From contig NZ_JAKRFN010000004.1 of assembly GCF_022348085.1 (NCBI RefSeq), forward strand, positions 62,001 to 126,000: DNA of 64,000 nucleotides. Reading direction: 5' to 3'. The stretch is from Mycobacterium sp. PSTR-4-N. Its GTDB lineage: Bacteria > Actinomycetota > Actinomycetes > Mycobacteriales > Mycobacteriaceae. Shown in pieces: positions 50,401 to 60,123 of the stretch (position 1 is its first letter; every line of letters starts with the position of its first letter). The position numbers and the translations under genes were made by a program. The notes below the pieces were generated by a model. The model was given only the letters and a program-made list of their open reading frames with translations. It made no database searches and had not been told where the DNA came from.

Positions 50401-51666
50401 ACGCGCGAACCTGTCGGTGAACCGATGGAAGGTCACTTCAACTCGGTGACGGCGGTGTCGTTCAGTCCCGACAGCCAGGTGCTGGCCACCGGCAGCGCCG
50501 ACTCCTCACTGCGGTTGTGGGACGCCGAGACCGGGGCATTCGAATGGAACGCCCTGTTCGGCCACGAAGGCAGAGTCTGGGGTATCCGCTTCAGCCCCGA
50601 CGGTCGACACATCGCCAGCGCCAGCCGCGACGGCACGGTGCGCATCTGGGACCCGATGAAAAGCCAACCGCTGCTGGGGCACACCGCCGCAGTTCGCGAC
50701 ATCGGCTACAGCCCCGACGGCGAATTCCTGGCCAGCGCGAGCGAGGACGGCACCGTCCGGCTGTGGGATCCCGTCAGCCATCAGCTGCTGGGCCGACCCC
50801 TCGATGTCGGAGTCCCGTTGTACGCGTTGGCTTTCAGCCCGGACAGCACCCTGCTCGCGGCCGGTGGCGACAGCGGAACGGTCGTGGTGTGGAATCTGGG
50901 GTCGCGGCAGCAGGTCGGACGGTTCGAGACCAGCGAGAGGGCATCCGTGCGGACATTGCAGTTCAACCAGCACGGAAGTCGGCTCAGCGTGCTCGACTGG
51001 GCCGGCAACGCCAGCGTGATGGACGCCGGTTCCGGTGAACGAATCGGAGAGGCGATCCCCGACATCGAAGCGATCACCTTGTCACCGGCATGGGATCGCG
51101 CGGCAACCAGCCGCAGGTCCGAATACAGCGTGTACGTGTTGCCGATCGGCGGGGACGAGCAGTCGTCGCAGGTGACGTTGGAGGGCCACACGAACAGGGT
51201 GGGCAGACTCGTGTTCAACGGCGACGGAACCCTGCTCGTGTCCGCGAGCGACGACACCACGGTCCGCAGATGGAACCCGGGCACCGGGGAGACCATCGGG
51301 GAACCCCTCGCCGGGCACACCGACGAGGTGCTCGACCTCGCCTTCAGCCCCGACGGCTCCCGGTTGATCACCGGTAGCGCAGACACCACCGCCCGGCTCT
51401 GGGATGTCGCGACCGGTCGTCAGTTGGCAGATCCTTATGGCGGTCATCAACAACGGGTCACCAGCGTTGCGTACAACCCCGACGGTGCCGGCTTCGCGAC
51501 CGCGAGCAACGACGCCACCATACGGGTGCACACCGCTTCCGCCTCGCCGAACGATCTGTGCGCCAAGCTCACCGCGAACATGAGCCACAGGCAATGGAAC
51601 GAGTGGGTGTCACCGGACATCGACTACATGCCCGGATGCCCTGATCTCCCGATCGCACCGGACTGA
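47488..51666 (+). CDS. TIR - STAND NTPase - WD40 protein
   Basis: A 1392-residue multidomain protein. Residues 1-100 form a TIR domain: SRIFLSHSSRD at the start and SHECKVEYRTA with Glu81 at the position of the catalytic glutamate of NAD-cleaving TIRs. Residues about 165-560 form an nSTAND1-type NTPase: Y-R-G-W-E-P-L...FFGRDAQIV, Walker A GPSGTGKSS (212-220) and Walker B LVLPLDQAEELF (318-329). A coiled coil (about 630-675) and one transmembrane helix (about 679-699) follow. From about 770 to 1345 there are about 13 WD40 repeats (VRVWDAD, LRLWDAETG, ARLWDVATG), enough for two seven-bladed propellers. Such architecture is typical of prokaryotic conflict sensors. GTG 47488 follows a GGGGGGGCGAG stretch. 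It is not a typical signalling protein of mycobacterial core genomes. Confidence 0.9.
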   Translation: MSRIFLSHSSRDTREAIALKQWLVDQAPPLANEIFLDVDAQTGLQTGTRWKDALRQANNRCEAVVCLLSRNWEASHECKVEYRTAENLNKQIFVVRLEPSTGNDLTSEWQRCDLFGDGPKTSIDVGDGDPVEFSTAGLYRLRDGIRGAGIGADSFVWPPPGDPGRAPYRGWEPLDEADAAVFFGRDAQIVRALDTLRGMRLSAVTSLFVVLGPSGTGKSSFLRAGLLPRLRREDRRFVVMDIVRPERDVLSGDAGFAASICSTRAQLGLSAPSLGEIKAACAAGDAAAVAQWVSEIRQVAADRLLERGDDRDASAPTLVLPLDQAEELFNAETSDSGERFLALLRQVIDSVNRADLGLLVAATIRTDRFETLQTHPQLSGLGTALFDELKPMPPTQFKEVIVGPAERASGNGRPLRIDPELVDRLLTDAGVGADTLPMLALTLARLYADYGSTGELTSSHYDSLGGMLRVVETEIDQVLSRDPNERTRQLQILRQAFIPWLATINPDSGQPMRRVAKVSDLPPQSRPLIDAMVAERLMVKDVRGGTPVVEVALESLLRQWGQLAAWLREEHKDLRDADDVIRSAQSWRTSGHDPAWLLEGTRLADATVLANKPEFRQRLAEIHDYLDASHAREAQRREAEERRRQDELAAAQERARYAQEQQAVAERHTATLRKRSRVLRAVVAVTAIVAVIAAIGFVRANSASNEAQRQFREATSARLTSDALAMMQGTRGGTDTRALQQLLVARELAATPDDYALTTIVEQDGNTAKIIPAQGLMVDVSYSPDNRRIAASGVDGYVRVWDADSGQPIGDPMPDHTGMAHVAYSPDGDSLVTVDGAGTIRIFAADGLSLTHEIDSDTEILTTIAFTSDGDRFATVGENRVIQIIDTASGSAVREIPSGHGEYVSALAFSPDGRQLLSGSEDGTLQMWDAATGTAVGPRIDAGGLVNDVAFRPDGRRFASGGDSLMLWDAQTREPVGEPMEGHFNSVTAVSFSPDSQVLATGSADSSLRLWDAETGAFEWNALFGHEGRVWGIRFSPDGRHIASASRDGTVRIWDPMKSQPLLGHTAAVRDIGYSPDGEFLASASEDGTVRLWDPVSHQLLGRPLDVGVPLYALAFSPDSTLLAAGGDSGTVVVWNLGSRQQVGRFETSERASVRTLQFNQHGSRLSVLDWAGNASVMDAGSGERIGEAIPDIEAITLSPAWDRAATSRRSEYSVYVLPIGGDEQSSQVTLEGHTNRVGRLVFNGDGTLLVSASDDTTVRRWNPGTGETIGEPLAGHTDEVLDLAFSPDGSRLITGSADTTARLWDVATGRQLADPYGGHQQRVTSVAYNPDGAGFATASNDATIRVHTASASPNDLCAKLTANMSHRQWNEWVSPDIDYMPGCPDLPIAPD

Positions 51667-51675
51667 GAGGTGACC

Positions 51676-52824
51676 ATGCAGCACCGCACGCGCGACGAGC
51701 ACCTCCTCGGCGATGGACCCAAGCGCATCCTCGCCCTCGACGGCGGCGGCATCCGCGGCGCGTTGACGCTCGGCTACCTCGCCCGCATCGAGGAGATCCT
51801 GCGCGACCGTCATGGCGGCGATCCTGATTTCCGGCTGTCCGACTACTTCGACCTGATCGGCGGGACGTCGACCGGCTCGATCATCGCGACGGGGCTGGCG
51901 CTCGGCTTCGCGGTCGACGAGCTGGTCGAGCTGTACCGCTCGTTGGGCGACAAGGTGTTCGACAAAGGCCTGCTGCGCTTCGGGCTGCTCGGTGCGAAGT
52001 TCCCGAAAGAGCCGCTGCTCGACGCCCTGGACCGGCACTTCGGTGACGTCACGCTCGGCGGTGACGAGGTGCGCACCGGGCTCATGGTGATGACCAAACG
52101 GCTGGACACGGGCAGTCCGTGGCTCCTGCACAACAGCCCGCGGGGCAGGTATTTCGCCGGCGACGATGGCAGCTATCCGAACCAGGATTTCTTGCTGCGC
52201 AACATCGTTCGCGCGAGCACCGCCGCGCCGCACTATTTCGAACCGGAGTTGCTGCACATCGCGCCGGGCACCTCCGGAGCCTTCGTCGACGGCGGGGTGA
52301 GTCCCTACAACAACCCCGCGCTGCAGATGCTGATGCTCGCGACGTGCGGCGGCTACGGATTGTCGTGGCCGTTCGGCGCCGACAGGCTGCTGCTGGTGTC
52401 CGCGGGCACCGGACTGCGCCCGGTGCAGATGCCGGCCACCGACGTCATGGACATGCCGGCGGTCGTCCTGGCCGCGCAGTCGATGCTGTCCATCATGGCG
52501 GACGCGAACTGGCTGGGACAGGCTGTGCTGCAATGGATGTCATCGAGTCCGACGGCGTGGTCGATCGACGGCGAAGTCGGGGATCTGCGCGACGATCGGC
52601 TCGGCGGTGGCCCCGACATGATCAGCTATCTGCGTTACGAGGTGGCTCTCGAGTCGCAGTGGCTCAGAGCCAATCTCGGGCTGAACCTGGATGAGGCCGC
52701 CTGCGACGAGCTGTACGCGATGGACAATCCGCGCAACCTCGCACAACTGTCCCGGATCGGAGTGGCCGCTGCGGCACGGCAGGTGCAGCCCGATCATTTC
52801 CCTGCCGCGTTCGACCTGTCCTGA
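51676..52824 (+). CDS. Patatin-like phospholipase
   Basis: A 382-residue patatin-fold acyl hydrolase with the Ser-Asp dyad complete: oxyanion loop DGGGIRG (22-28), nucleophile Ser65 in GTSTG, and Asp205 in FVDGGVS. It is cytoplasmic, with no signal peptide, and similar in layout to CapV/patatin effectors that degrade membrane phospholipids in anti-phage systems. It begins 9 bp after the TIR-STAND stop and its ribosome site GAGAGG lies 5 nt before ATG 51676, so the two genes form an operon. The last 31 nt overlap the convergent gene. Its activity may be triggered by the upstream sensor (inference). Confidence 0.9.
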   Translation: MQHRTRDEHLLGDGPKRILALDGGGIRGALTLGYLARIEEILRDRHGGDPDFRLSDYFDLIGGTSTGSIIATGLALGFAVDELVELYRSLGDKVFDKGLLRFGLLGAKFPKEPLLDALDRHFGDVTLGGDEVRTGLMVMTKRLDTGSPWLLHNSPRGRYFAGDDGSYPNQDFLLRNIVRASTAAPHYFEPELLHIAPGTSGAFVDGGVSPYNNPALQMLMLATCGGYGLSWPFGADRLLLVSAGTGLRPVQMPATDVMDMPAVVLAAQSMLSIMADANWLGQAVLQWMSSSPTAWSIDGEVGDLRDDRLGGGPDMISYLRYEVALESQWLRANLGLNLDEAACDELYAMDNPRNLAQLSRIGVAAAARQVQPDHFPAAFDLS

Positions 52825-55172
52825 GTCACCGGCTCGTAGCGACGCCGGAACTCGTCGCCGGGCACCGCCCAGACGTCGCCGTGGTCACCCTGCACGAGCC
52901 ATGACTGGCCGGGTGCGGTGATCGACCCCTCCAGGGTCTCGACGGCCTCGCCGTCGCGCGCGGGCCGAGCGAGTACGGTGCCGGTGCGGCGCCAGCGTCG
53001 CCCACCGAGGTGGCGGTGGGTGGCGTGGAAGATGTCGTCACGCACCGACCAGGGCGCACCACCCGATTCCTCGCGCACTTCCCAGTCCCCGGCCTGCGCC
53101 GTCAACGTCGATCCGTCGGGTGCGGTCCACGTCCATCCGGCCGGGCGCTGCTCGGCGAGCACCGCGCCGGTTCTGCGATACGGCGCCCAGCCCGCTGCGG
53201 GCGCCGGGAGGGAGCGATATCCCAGTTCCCGCAACGTGATCAGCGTCGCGGCCAAACTGCGCAACGCGTCGTCGAGCAGTGCGGGCTCGGACGAGACCTG
53301 CGACCAGTCGATGAGTTTGTCGTGCACCTTGGTGCGGTCGTCACGGCGCGTTCCGAACCGCCAGCCGTGGCCGCGGTAGTACCGGCACCAGTCCTCGTGT
53401 TCGGCACGCGCCATCGCCTCGGCCGTGGGTCGGTCGAAACCCAGGCGACGCAACTGCTCTGCAGGTGGCCGGCCCTTCAGCTCGGCCGGTGTCACGCCGT
53501 CGAACGGGTGTCCCCAGCAGTTCCAGGTGTGCCCCCCGATCTTCTCGACGATCCACAACGCGTTGCGCACCTGTCGACGATTCGATTCGCGATAGAACTC
53601 GTCGAGTCGGTTCCACGGAACCGCGGTGGCTCCGGTGCCGGCATCGCCGACGTAGCGGTCGTGGATCAACGCCGCGGCACGTTCCCAGGCGTCGTGCGCC
53701 TGACCGCCGGGAAGGTCGAGGCTGAGTCGGTAGGTGTAGAGGCGCCCGACGACCGCGACCCGTTCCTGGGTGGCGTCGGCCAGAGGGTTGTGCACGTGGA
53801 TCACGGTGTCGGGCAGGCGTGCTGCGATCCGGGTGGCCGTCGAGGTGTGCTCGGCGCTGTCGACGAACACCAGGGCTGTCGTCGTCGGATCGCCGCCGGC
53901 GATCAGTTCGCTCACCGTGTCGAAGGTGGGGTCGGCATCGACGGCGATGACGTCCGAGGCTCGGTCGGGATGGCCCAGTTGGTCGCAGGTGAATTCGTAG
54001 TCGCGTCGGTGCTGGATCGCATCGCCGGTGACCACGTGCAGGTCGGGGAGGTGTCCGCGGCCGCGGTACTCGAGTTCCAGTCGCCGGGTGAGCATGTCGG
54101 CGCAGAGCGCGGTGGTCAGCTGCGACGAGCCACACACCAGTAGTCGTTGCACGCGGGCACCCGTGAGGATGCGGTCGAGAAGGCGGCGTGCGGTCACCTC
54201 GTAGATTCCGACGGTGTCCGCCGCCCAGCGGTTGTGCGCGCCGCCGAAGTGCTGGGCTCGCCACGCCGCGGCTTGCCACGGGTCGTCGATCCGGACGATC
54301 AACGGGATTCGCTGCCGCTCGTCCCCGCCGTGCGCGGTGATCCACCGCAACCGCAGGAGGTTCGTCGACGGATCCGGCCCCAGCAGGTAGAGCCGGTCGA
54401 TCTTGTGCCAGAGGGGCAGTGCGACAAGCGGTTCGGGCTGGTCGACAGCAACGGCGAGCACGCGGGCGCCGGCGGCGCGCGCGAGCGCGGCGAGGTCGCT
54501 GTCGTCGTTGTCGGTGATGACCACCGGCACGCGGCCCCGTCGCACCGTGTGCGCCACCGCCCGCACCAGAGGTAGCGAGTCCTCGTCGAGTCCGACCACC
54601 ACGGTGACCGAGCGCGCCAGACGCACTCGGAGGCGGTCGAATCGGGACCGGAACAGCGCCATCGCGACGCCGACGATCGACATGAACAGCGCTGCCAGAG
54701 CGGAGATCTGGGCGATGTTGAGAGCCACCGGCATAGGAGAGGGGCAGCTGCCGCCGCTCAGGCTGCGGGCGGGATCGCCTCCTTTGACCAGGGCGGCCGT
54801 CCACAGCAGTGGGGTGAAGACGTCGGGATGTTGATCGTCCTGGCAGCGCCAGTAGGAGGCGATGCCCAGGACGGCCGTGCCGACCGCCAGCGCTGCGACG
54901 ATGGCGACCGGAGCGTCCGACCGCCGGCCCGGCGAGCGGCGGGCGAGTGTCAGGCCGAGCAGGATCATGACCGTGACGACGATCCCGATGGTGACCGCGG
55001 AGTTCGGTGCCCCGAACCAGCGAATCCCCGTCGGCAACCGTTCGCGCAGTTGCGGCCAGGCGGCGATCACGGCCAGATATCCGAGCAGAACGCCCGTGAG
55101 TGCCCACAGTGCGGTGCGCGTCGCGGCGGCGCGGCCGACGACGCCGTTCGCCAGGCTGTTCGCGGGCCGCAC
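52794..55172 (-). CDS. Four-helix membrane protein with TrkA-N-like Rossmann and RyR domains
   Basis: A 792-residue protein from GTG 55172. Predicted transmembrane helices lie at about 20-39, 58-77, 87-107 and 148-173. A Rossmann/RCK-like domain (about 189-330) starts with TVVVGLDEDSLPLVRAV and VPVVITDND, like TrkA-N domains that bind NAD(H). A second alpha/beta unit follows (about 343-480). Residues about 494-626 form a RyR-type domain with the marker EHEDWCRYYRGHGW and RDDRTKVHDKLIDW. The C-terminus is beta-rich. Bacterial RyR domains have been proposed to sense nucleotides in conflict systems. TAGACT (55185-55180) lies 7 nt from the GTG, supporting this start; GTG 55226 is an alternative. 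Confidence 0.8.
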   Translation of the reverse strand: MRPANSLANGVVGRAAATRTALWALTGVLLGYLAVIAAWPQLRERLPTGIRWFGAPNSAVTIGIVVTVMILLGLTLARRSPGRRSDAPVAIVAALAVGTAVLGIASYWRCQDDQHPDVFTPLLWTAALVKGGDPARSLSGGSCPSPMPVALNIAQISALAALFMSIVGVAMALFRSRFDRLRVRLARSVTVVVGLDEDSLPLVRAVAHTVRRGRVPVVITDNDDSDLAALARAAGARVLAVAVDQPEPLVALPLWHKIDRLYLLGPDPSTNLLRLRWITAHGGDERQRIPLIVRIDDPWQAAAWRAQHFGGAHNRWAADTVGIYEVTARRLLDRILTGARVQRLLVCGSSQLTTALCADMLTRRLELEYRGRGHLPDLHVVTGDAIQHRRDYEFTCDQLGHPDRASDVIAVDADPTFDTVSELIAGGDPTTTALVFVDSAEHTSTATRIAARLPDTVIHVHNPLADATQERVAVVGRLYTYRLSLDLPGGQAHDAWERAAALIHDRYVGDAGTGATAVPWNRLDEFYRESNRRQVRNALWIVEKIGGHTWNCWGHPFDGVTPAELKGRPPAEQLRRLGFDRPTAEAMARAEHEDWCRYYRGHGWRFGTRRDDRTKVHDKLIDWSQVSSEPALLDDALRSLAATLITLRELGYRSLPAPAAGWAPYRRTGAVLAEQRPAGWTWTAPDGSTLTAQAGDWEVREESGGAPWSVRDDIFHATHRHLGGRRWRRTGTVLARPARDGEAVETLEGSITAPGQSWLVQGDHGDVWAVPGDEFRRRYEPVTQDRSNAAGK

Positions 55173-55179
55173 GCCGGGG

Positions 55180-55185
55180 AGTCTA
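55180..55185 (-). promoter_or_regulatory. -10 element of the RyR-membrane protein gene (leaderless)
   Basis: TAGACT on the minus strand fits TANNNT and ends 7 nt before GTG 55172. It gives this gene its own promoter facing the TIR-patatin operon. Confidence 0.45.
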
Positions 55186-55289
55186 GTGATCGCGGGGTCG
55201 AGAGGGTGCCTGCTGGTGAAAACCACACCGCCGGGTGTGGACTGTCACTCCAACACCCGGCGGGGCGCCGACGTTGCGGCGGGGTGGTT

Positions 55290-56471
55290 TCAGTAGGTGT
55301 GCTGGGGGCCCTGGGCCTTCTTGTACAGAGCCTTGAGCATCCGGTCGCGGAAGAAGGCGTTGTCGATCAGCTTGATGCCGTTGTTGGCGACCGCGGGGAT
55401 TCCCGCGAGTTTGTGGAAGTACCTGCCACGCTTGTACTCCCGGCCCCATGCGGCTTCCATGCGCTGGCCGTAGTTGGTGAAGTCGTCCGGGCCGCCGTTG
55501 GTCAGCGCGGCGATCGCGCACTCACCGGCTGCGAGTCCGGATTCCAGCGCTTTGGAGATGCCAGCGCCGGAGGCGGGCTTGCCTGCGCCCAGCGAGTCGC
55601 CGGTGAACAGCACTCCCGGGCGCCACGCCGGCCACGCCGTGAAGCCCATGGGCAGCCGCCAGGCGCGCACGCTCTTGTTCTTCTTCAGCTCCTCGATGGG
55701 CGGCAGGTCCCATTCGCGGGGCAGCGTGCGCAGGAAGTCGCCGAGGAACTGCGTCGCGTTGATCGACTGCCAGTTCTTGTAGCTGTTGACGTAGCCCAGG
55801 CCGATGTTGAAGATTCCGTTGCCCATCGGGAAGACCCAGCCGTATCCGGGCAGCTGGTCACCTTGGAACTGCAGCTTGAGATAGATGTCGAGGCTGTCGG
55901 AGTCCGCGCGGTTGGCCGGCATCTCCGAGCGGATCGCGATCGCCGAATAGCCGTTGTACTCGGAGTCGATCTTCAGCGCTCGCTTGATGGGGGAGTAGGC
56001 GCCGTCGGCGGCGATCACCGCGTCGCCGTAGACCTTCTCGCCGCTCTTGAGAACCACGCCGATGACGCGTCCGTTGGCGTCGACCTCCGGCCCGGCCACC
56101 TCTGCGCCTTGGCGCACCTCGGCCCCGGCGGATTCGGCGTGCTTGAGCAGCGTCGTGTCGAGGTGCTCGCGGCTGACGGTGTGTCCGTGGTTGGGCATAC
56201 CGGGCCGGGTCGGGAACGACAGTTCCCAGCGGCTGGGGCTGTAGACGGTCACCCTGTTGACCCGGTGGTAGGTGGCCACCTCGTCGGCCAGTCCCATCTT
56301 CTGCAGGTAGCTCACGGCGCGCGCGGTCAGGCCGTCACCACACGGTTTGGCCCGCGGGAACTGTGCCTTGTCGAGCACCACCACGTTCGCTCCGGTCTGG
56401 GCGGCCTGCCATGCGGCTGCCGATCCGGACGGCCCCCCGCCTGCGATGACCAGGTCGTATCGCTGCGTCAT
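55290..56471 (-). CDS. Geranylgeranyl reductase-family flavoprotein
   Basis: A 393-residue FAD-dependent oxidoreductase. The dinucleotide loop is GGGPSG (11-16), followed by KAQFPRAKPCGDGLTARAV (the family's P-x-x-K-P-C-G-[D/E]-x-[L/V] motif), YGWVFPMGNGIFNIGLGYV and FTGDSLGAGKPASGAGISKALESG. Members saturate isoprenoid chains of quinones or lipids; MenJ (Rv0561c) is one mycobacterial example but this protein is clearly a different subgroup. A TACTAT -10 element lies about 45 bp upstream of ATG 56471 (around 56500-56510, minus strand). Divergent from a TetR gene 150 bp away. Confidence 0.87.
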   Translation of the reverse strand: MTQRYDLVIAGGGPSGSAAAWQAAQTGANVVVLDKAQFPRAKPCGDGLTARAVSYLQKMGLADEVATYHRVNRVTVYSPSRWELSFPTRPGMPNHGHTVSREHLDTTLLKHAESAGAEVRQGAEVAGPEVDANGRVIGVVLKSGEKVYGDAVIAADGAYSPIKRALKIDSEYNGYSAIAIRSEMPANRADSDSLDIYLKLQFQGDQLPGYGWVFPMGNGIFNIGLGYVNSYKNWQSINATQFLGDFLRTLPREWDLPPIEELKKNKSVRAWRLPMGFTAWPAWRPGVLFTGDSLGAGKPASGAGISKALESGLAAGECAIAALTNGGPDDFTNYGQRMEAAWGREYKRGRYFHKLAGIPAVANNGIKLIDNAFFRDRMLKALYKKAQGPQHTY

Positions 56472-56609
56472 ATCTCTCGTCTCGTTGCGCGGCTGTCGCT
56501 CGAGATAGTACCGATTCCGGGGCTCGCCGCGCGGCACGGCCGTGATGATGTGTTCGTGACGCCCGCGCCGCGTCGCGCGGTCAGGGCAGGTCAGCCGTAT
56601 TACACCGGG

Positions 56610-56615
56610 TAGAGT
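56610..56615 (+). promoter_or_regulatory. -10 element of the TetR gene (leaderless)
   Basis: TAGAGT fits TANNNT and ends 6 nt before GTG 56622, so the transcript should start at the initiation codon. Confidence 0.5.
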
Positions 56616-56621
56616 GACCGC

Positions 56622-57359
56622 GTGCGACGAGGGCCACGAGGGCGCGCAGCCGAAGAGCCGGGCGTCAAGGTGGACGCCCGCAGTGAACGCTGGCGCGAAC
56701 ACCGCAAGAAGGTGCGGTCCGAGATCGTCGACGCCGCGTTCCGGGCGATCGACCGACAGGGCCCCGAGGTGTCGCTGCGGGAGATCGCCGAAGAGGCGGG
56801 CACGGCCAAGCCGAAGATCTACCGGCACTTCACCGACAAATCGGATCTGTTCCAGGCGATCGGGCAGCGCATGCGGGACATGTTGTGGTCGGCCATCTTC
56901 CCGTCGATCAACGTCTCGACCGACCCGGCGCACACCATCATCCGCCGGGCCGTGGAGCAGTACGTGCGGCTGGTCGACGAACACCCGAACGTGATCCGGT
57001 TCCTGATGCAGAGCCGGTTCGCCGAAAGCGAATCGGCGATCCGCGCGGTGAACGAGGGCCGCGACATCACGCTGGCGATGGCCGACATGTTCAGCCACGA
57101 GCTGCAGGACATGGAGCTCGACGGTGCGGCGTTCGAGCTGGCCGCATTCGCCACGTTCGGGGCCGCTGCGTCGGCGACGGACTGGTGGCTGGGCGCCCAG
57201 CAGGACACGCCGCGACGGCTGCCTGCGGAGACGTTCGTCGACTATCTGACCACGATCATGCTCGGCTCGATCAACGGCACCTGCGAGGTGCTGGGCATCC
57301 GGATCGACCCGGATCTGCCGCTGCACGAAGGCGTCACGCGGCGGGAACAGGTCGCCTGA
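56622..57359 (+). CDS. TetR-family regulator
   Basis: A 245-residue TetR protein, longer than usual at both ends. The HTH is RSEIVDAAFRAIDRQGPEVSLREIAEEAG followed by TAKPKIYRHFTDKSDL. The size and position near nrd genes recall Rv3050c of M. tuberculosis, which lies between nrdE and nrdF2, but this is only a possibility. It is divergent from the geranylgeranyl reductase-like gene, which may be its target. GTG 56622 is supported by the -10 hexamer at 56610-56615. Confidence 0.87.
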   Translation: MRRGPRGRAAEEPGVKVDARSERWREHRKKVRSEIVDAAFRAIDRQGPEVSLREIAEEAGTAKPKIYRHFTDKSDLFQAIGQRMRDMLWSAIFPSINVSTDPAHTIIRRAVEQYVRLVDEHPNVIRFLMQSRFAESESAIRAVNEGRDITLAMADMFSHELQDMELDGAAFELAAFATFGAAASATDWWLGAQQDTPRRLPAETFVDYLTTIMLGSINGTCEVLGIRIDPDLPLHEGVTRREQVA

Positions 57360-57417
57360 GGGCGGCCGCTCAGCAGCGCGGCGCGGACGGCCACGGCGAC
57401 GTCGGCGCCGCATCGCT

Positions 57418-57786
57418 TCAAAAGCTGAATGTCGTTGCCCCATCGCCGATCCACTCCCACAGCTGCACAGTTCCACCGGCCTCTGCACCCTCGATGAAGG
57501 TGGCCGGGTCCAGCTTCTTGGCGTTGATGCACAGCGGACACACCAGGTAGCGCCCGCCGGCGCTGCGATAGCGCTCGATCAGCTCTGACAGCGGCGGGCA
57601 TCCCTCACAGGCCGTGGCGACGGCAACGCCCGCCACCACCAGCCGGACGGCCTCTTTGGCCAGGAACATCATGGTGGGGCGCCCGGACTCCGCGGCGCCG
57701 ACGGCGACCAGGAAGGCGACGGTCACCTTTTCGGGGTCCTCCAGTCCGGTGGTCACCGTCAGTGCGGCTTTGCGGTCGGTGTTCAT
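57418..57786 (-). CDS. DsrE-family protein
   Basis: A 122-residue DsrE/TusD-fold protein. Four cysteines lie in two CxxC pairs, Cys60/Cys63 in TACEGCPPLSEL and Cys83/Cys86 in YLVCPLCINAK, instead of the single sulfur-carrying cysteine of DsrE, so it may bind metal or handle persulfide. AAGGGAGACGAG before ATG 57786 is a strong ribosome site. It is a monocistronic gene with no sulfur-oxidation neighbours. Function in mycobacteria is unknown. Confidence 0.8.
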   Translation of the reverse strand: MNTDRKAALTVTTGLEDPEKVTVAFLVAVGAAESGRPTMMFLAKEAVRLVVAGVAVATACEGCPPLSELIERYRSAGGRYLVCPLCINAKKLDPATFIEGAEAGGTVQLWEWIGDGATTFSF

Positions 57787-57912
57787 CTCGTCTCCCTTGT
57801 GAGCGGTGTGCTGACACAGGGAACGTTAGGAATTCGTGGGTGTCGCGGAATCGGTGTCGACCGCCGACTTCGGGTGGGTGTTCGGCGGCGACGATGGCGG
57901 CCGGCACGCAGG

Positions 57913-60115
<2,203 letters not shown>

Positions 60116-60123
60116 AACGCCCG

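Noticed and set aside
54828..56612. 594-codon plus-strand frame across the RyR and geranylgeranyl reductase genes
   Set aside because: It crosses two convincing minus-strand genes and has low-complexity, GC-driven sequence without recognisable domains.
55290..57488. Long minus-strand frame extending the flavoprotein upstream of 56471
   Set aside because: The FAD-binding fold starts right at ATG 56471, and the extension is antisense to a clear TetR gene.
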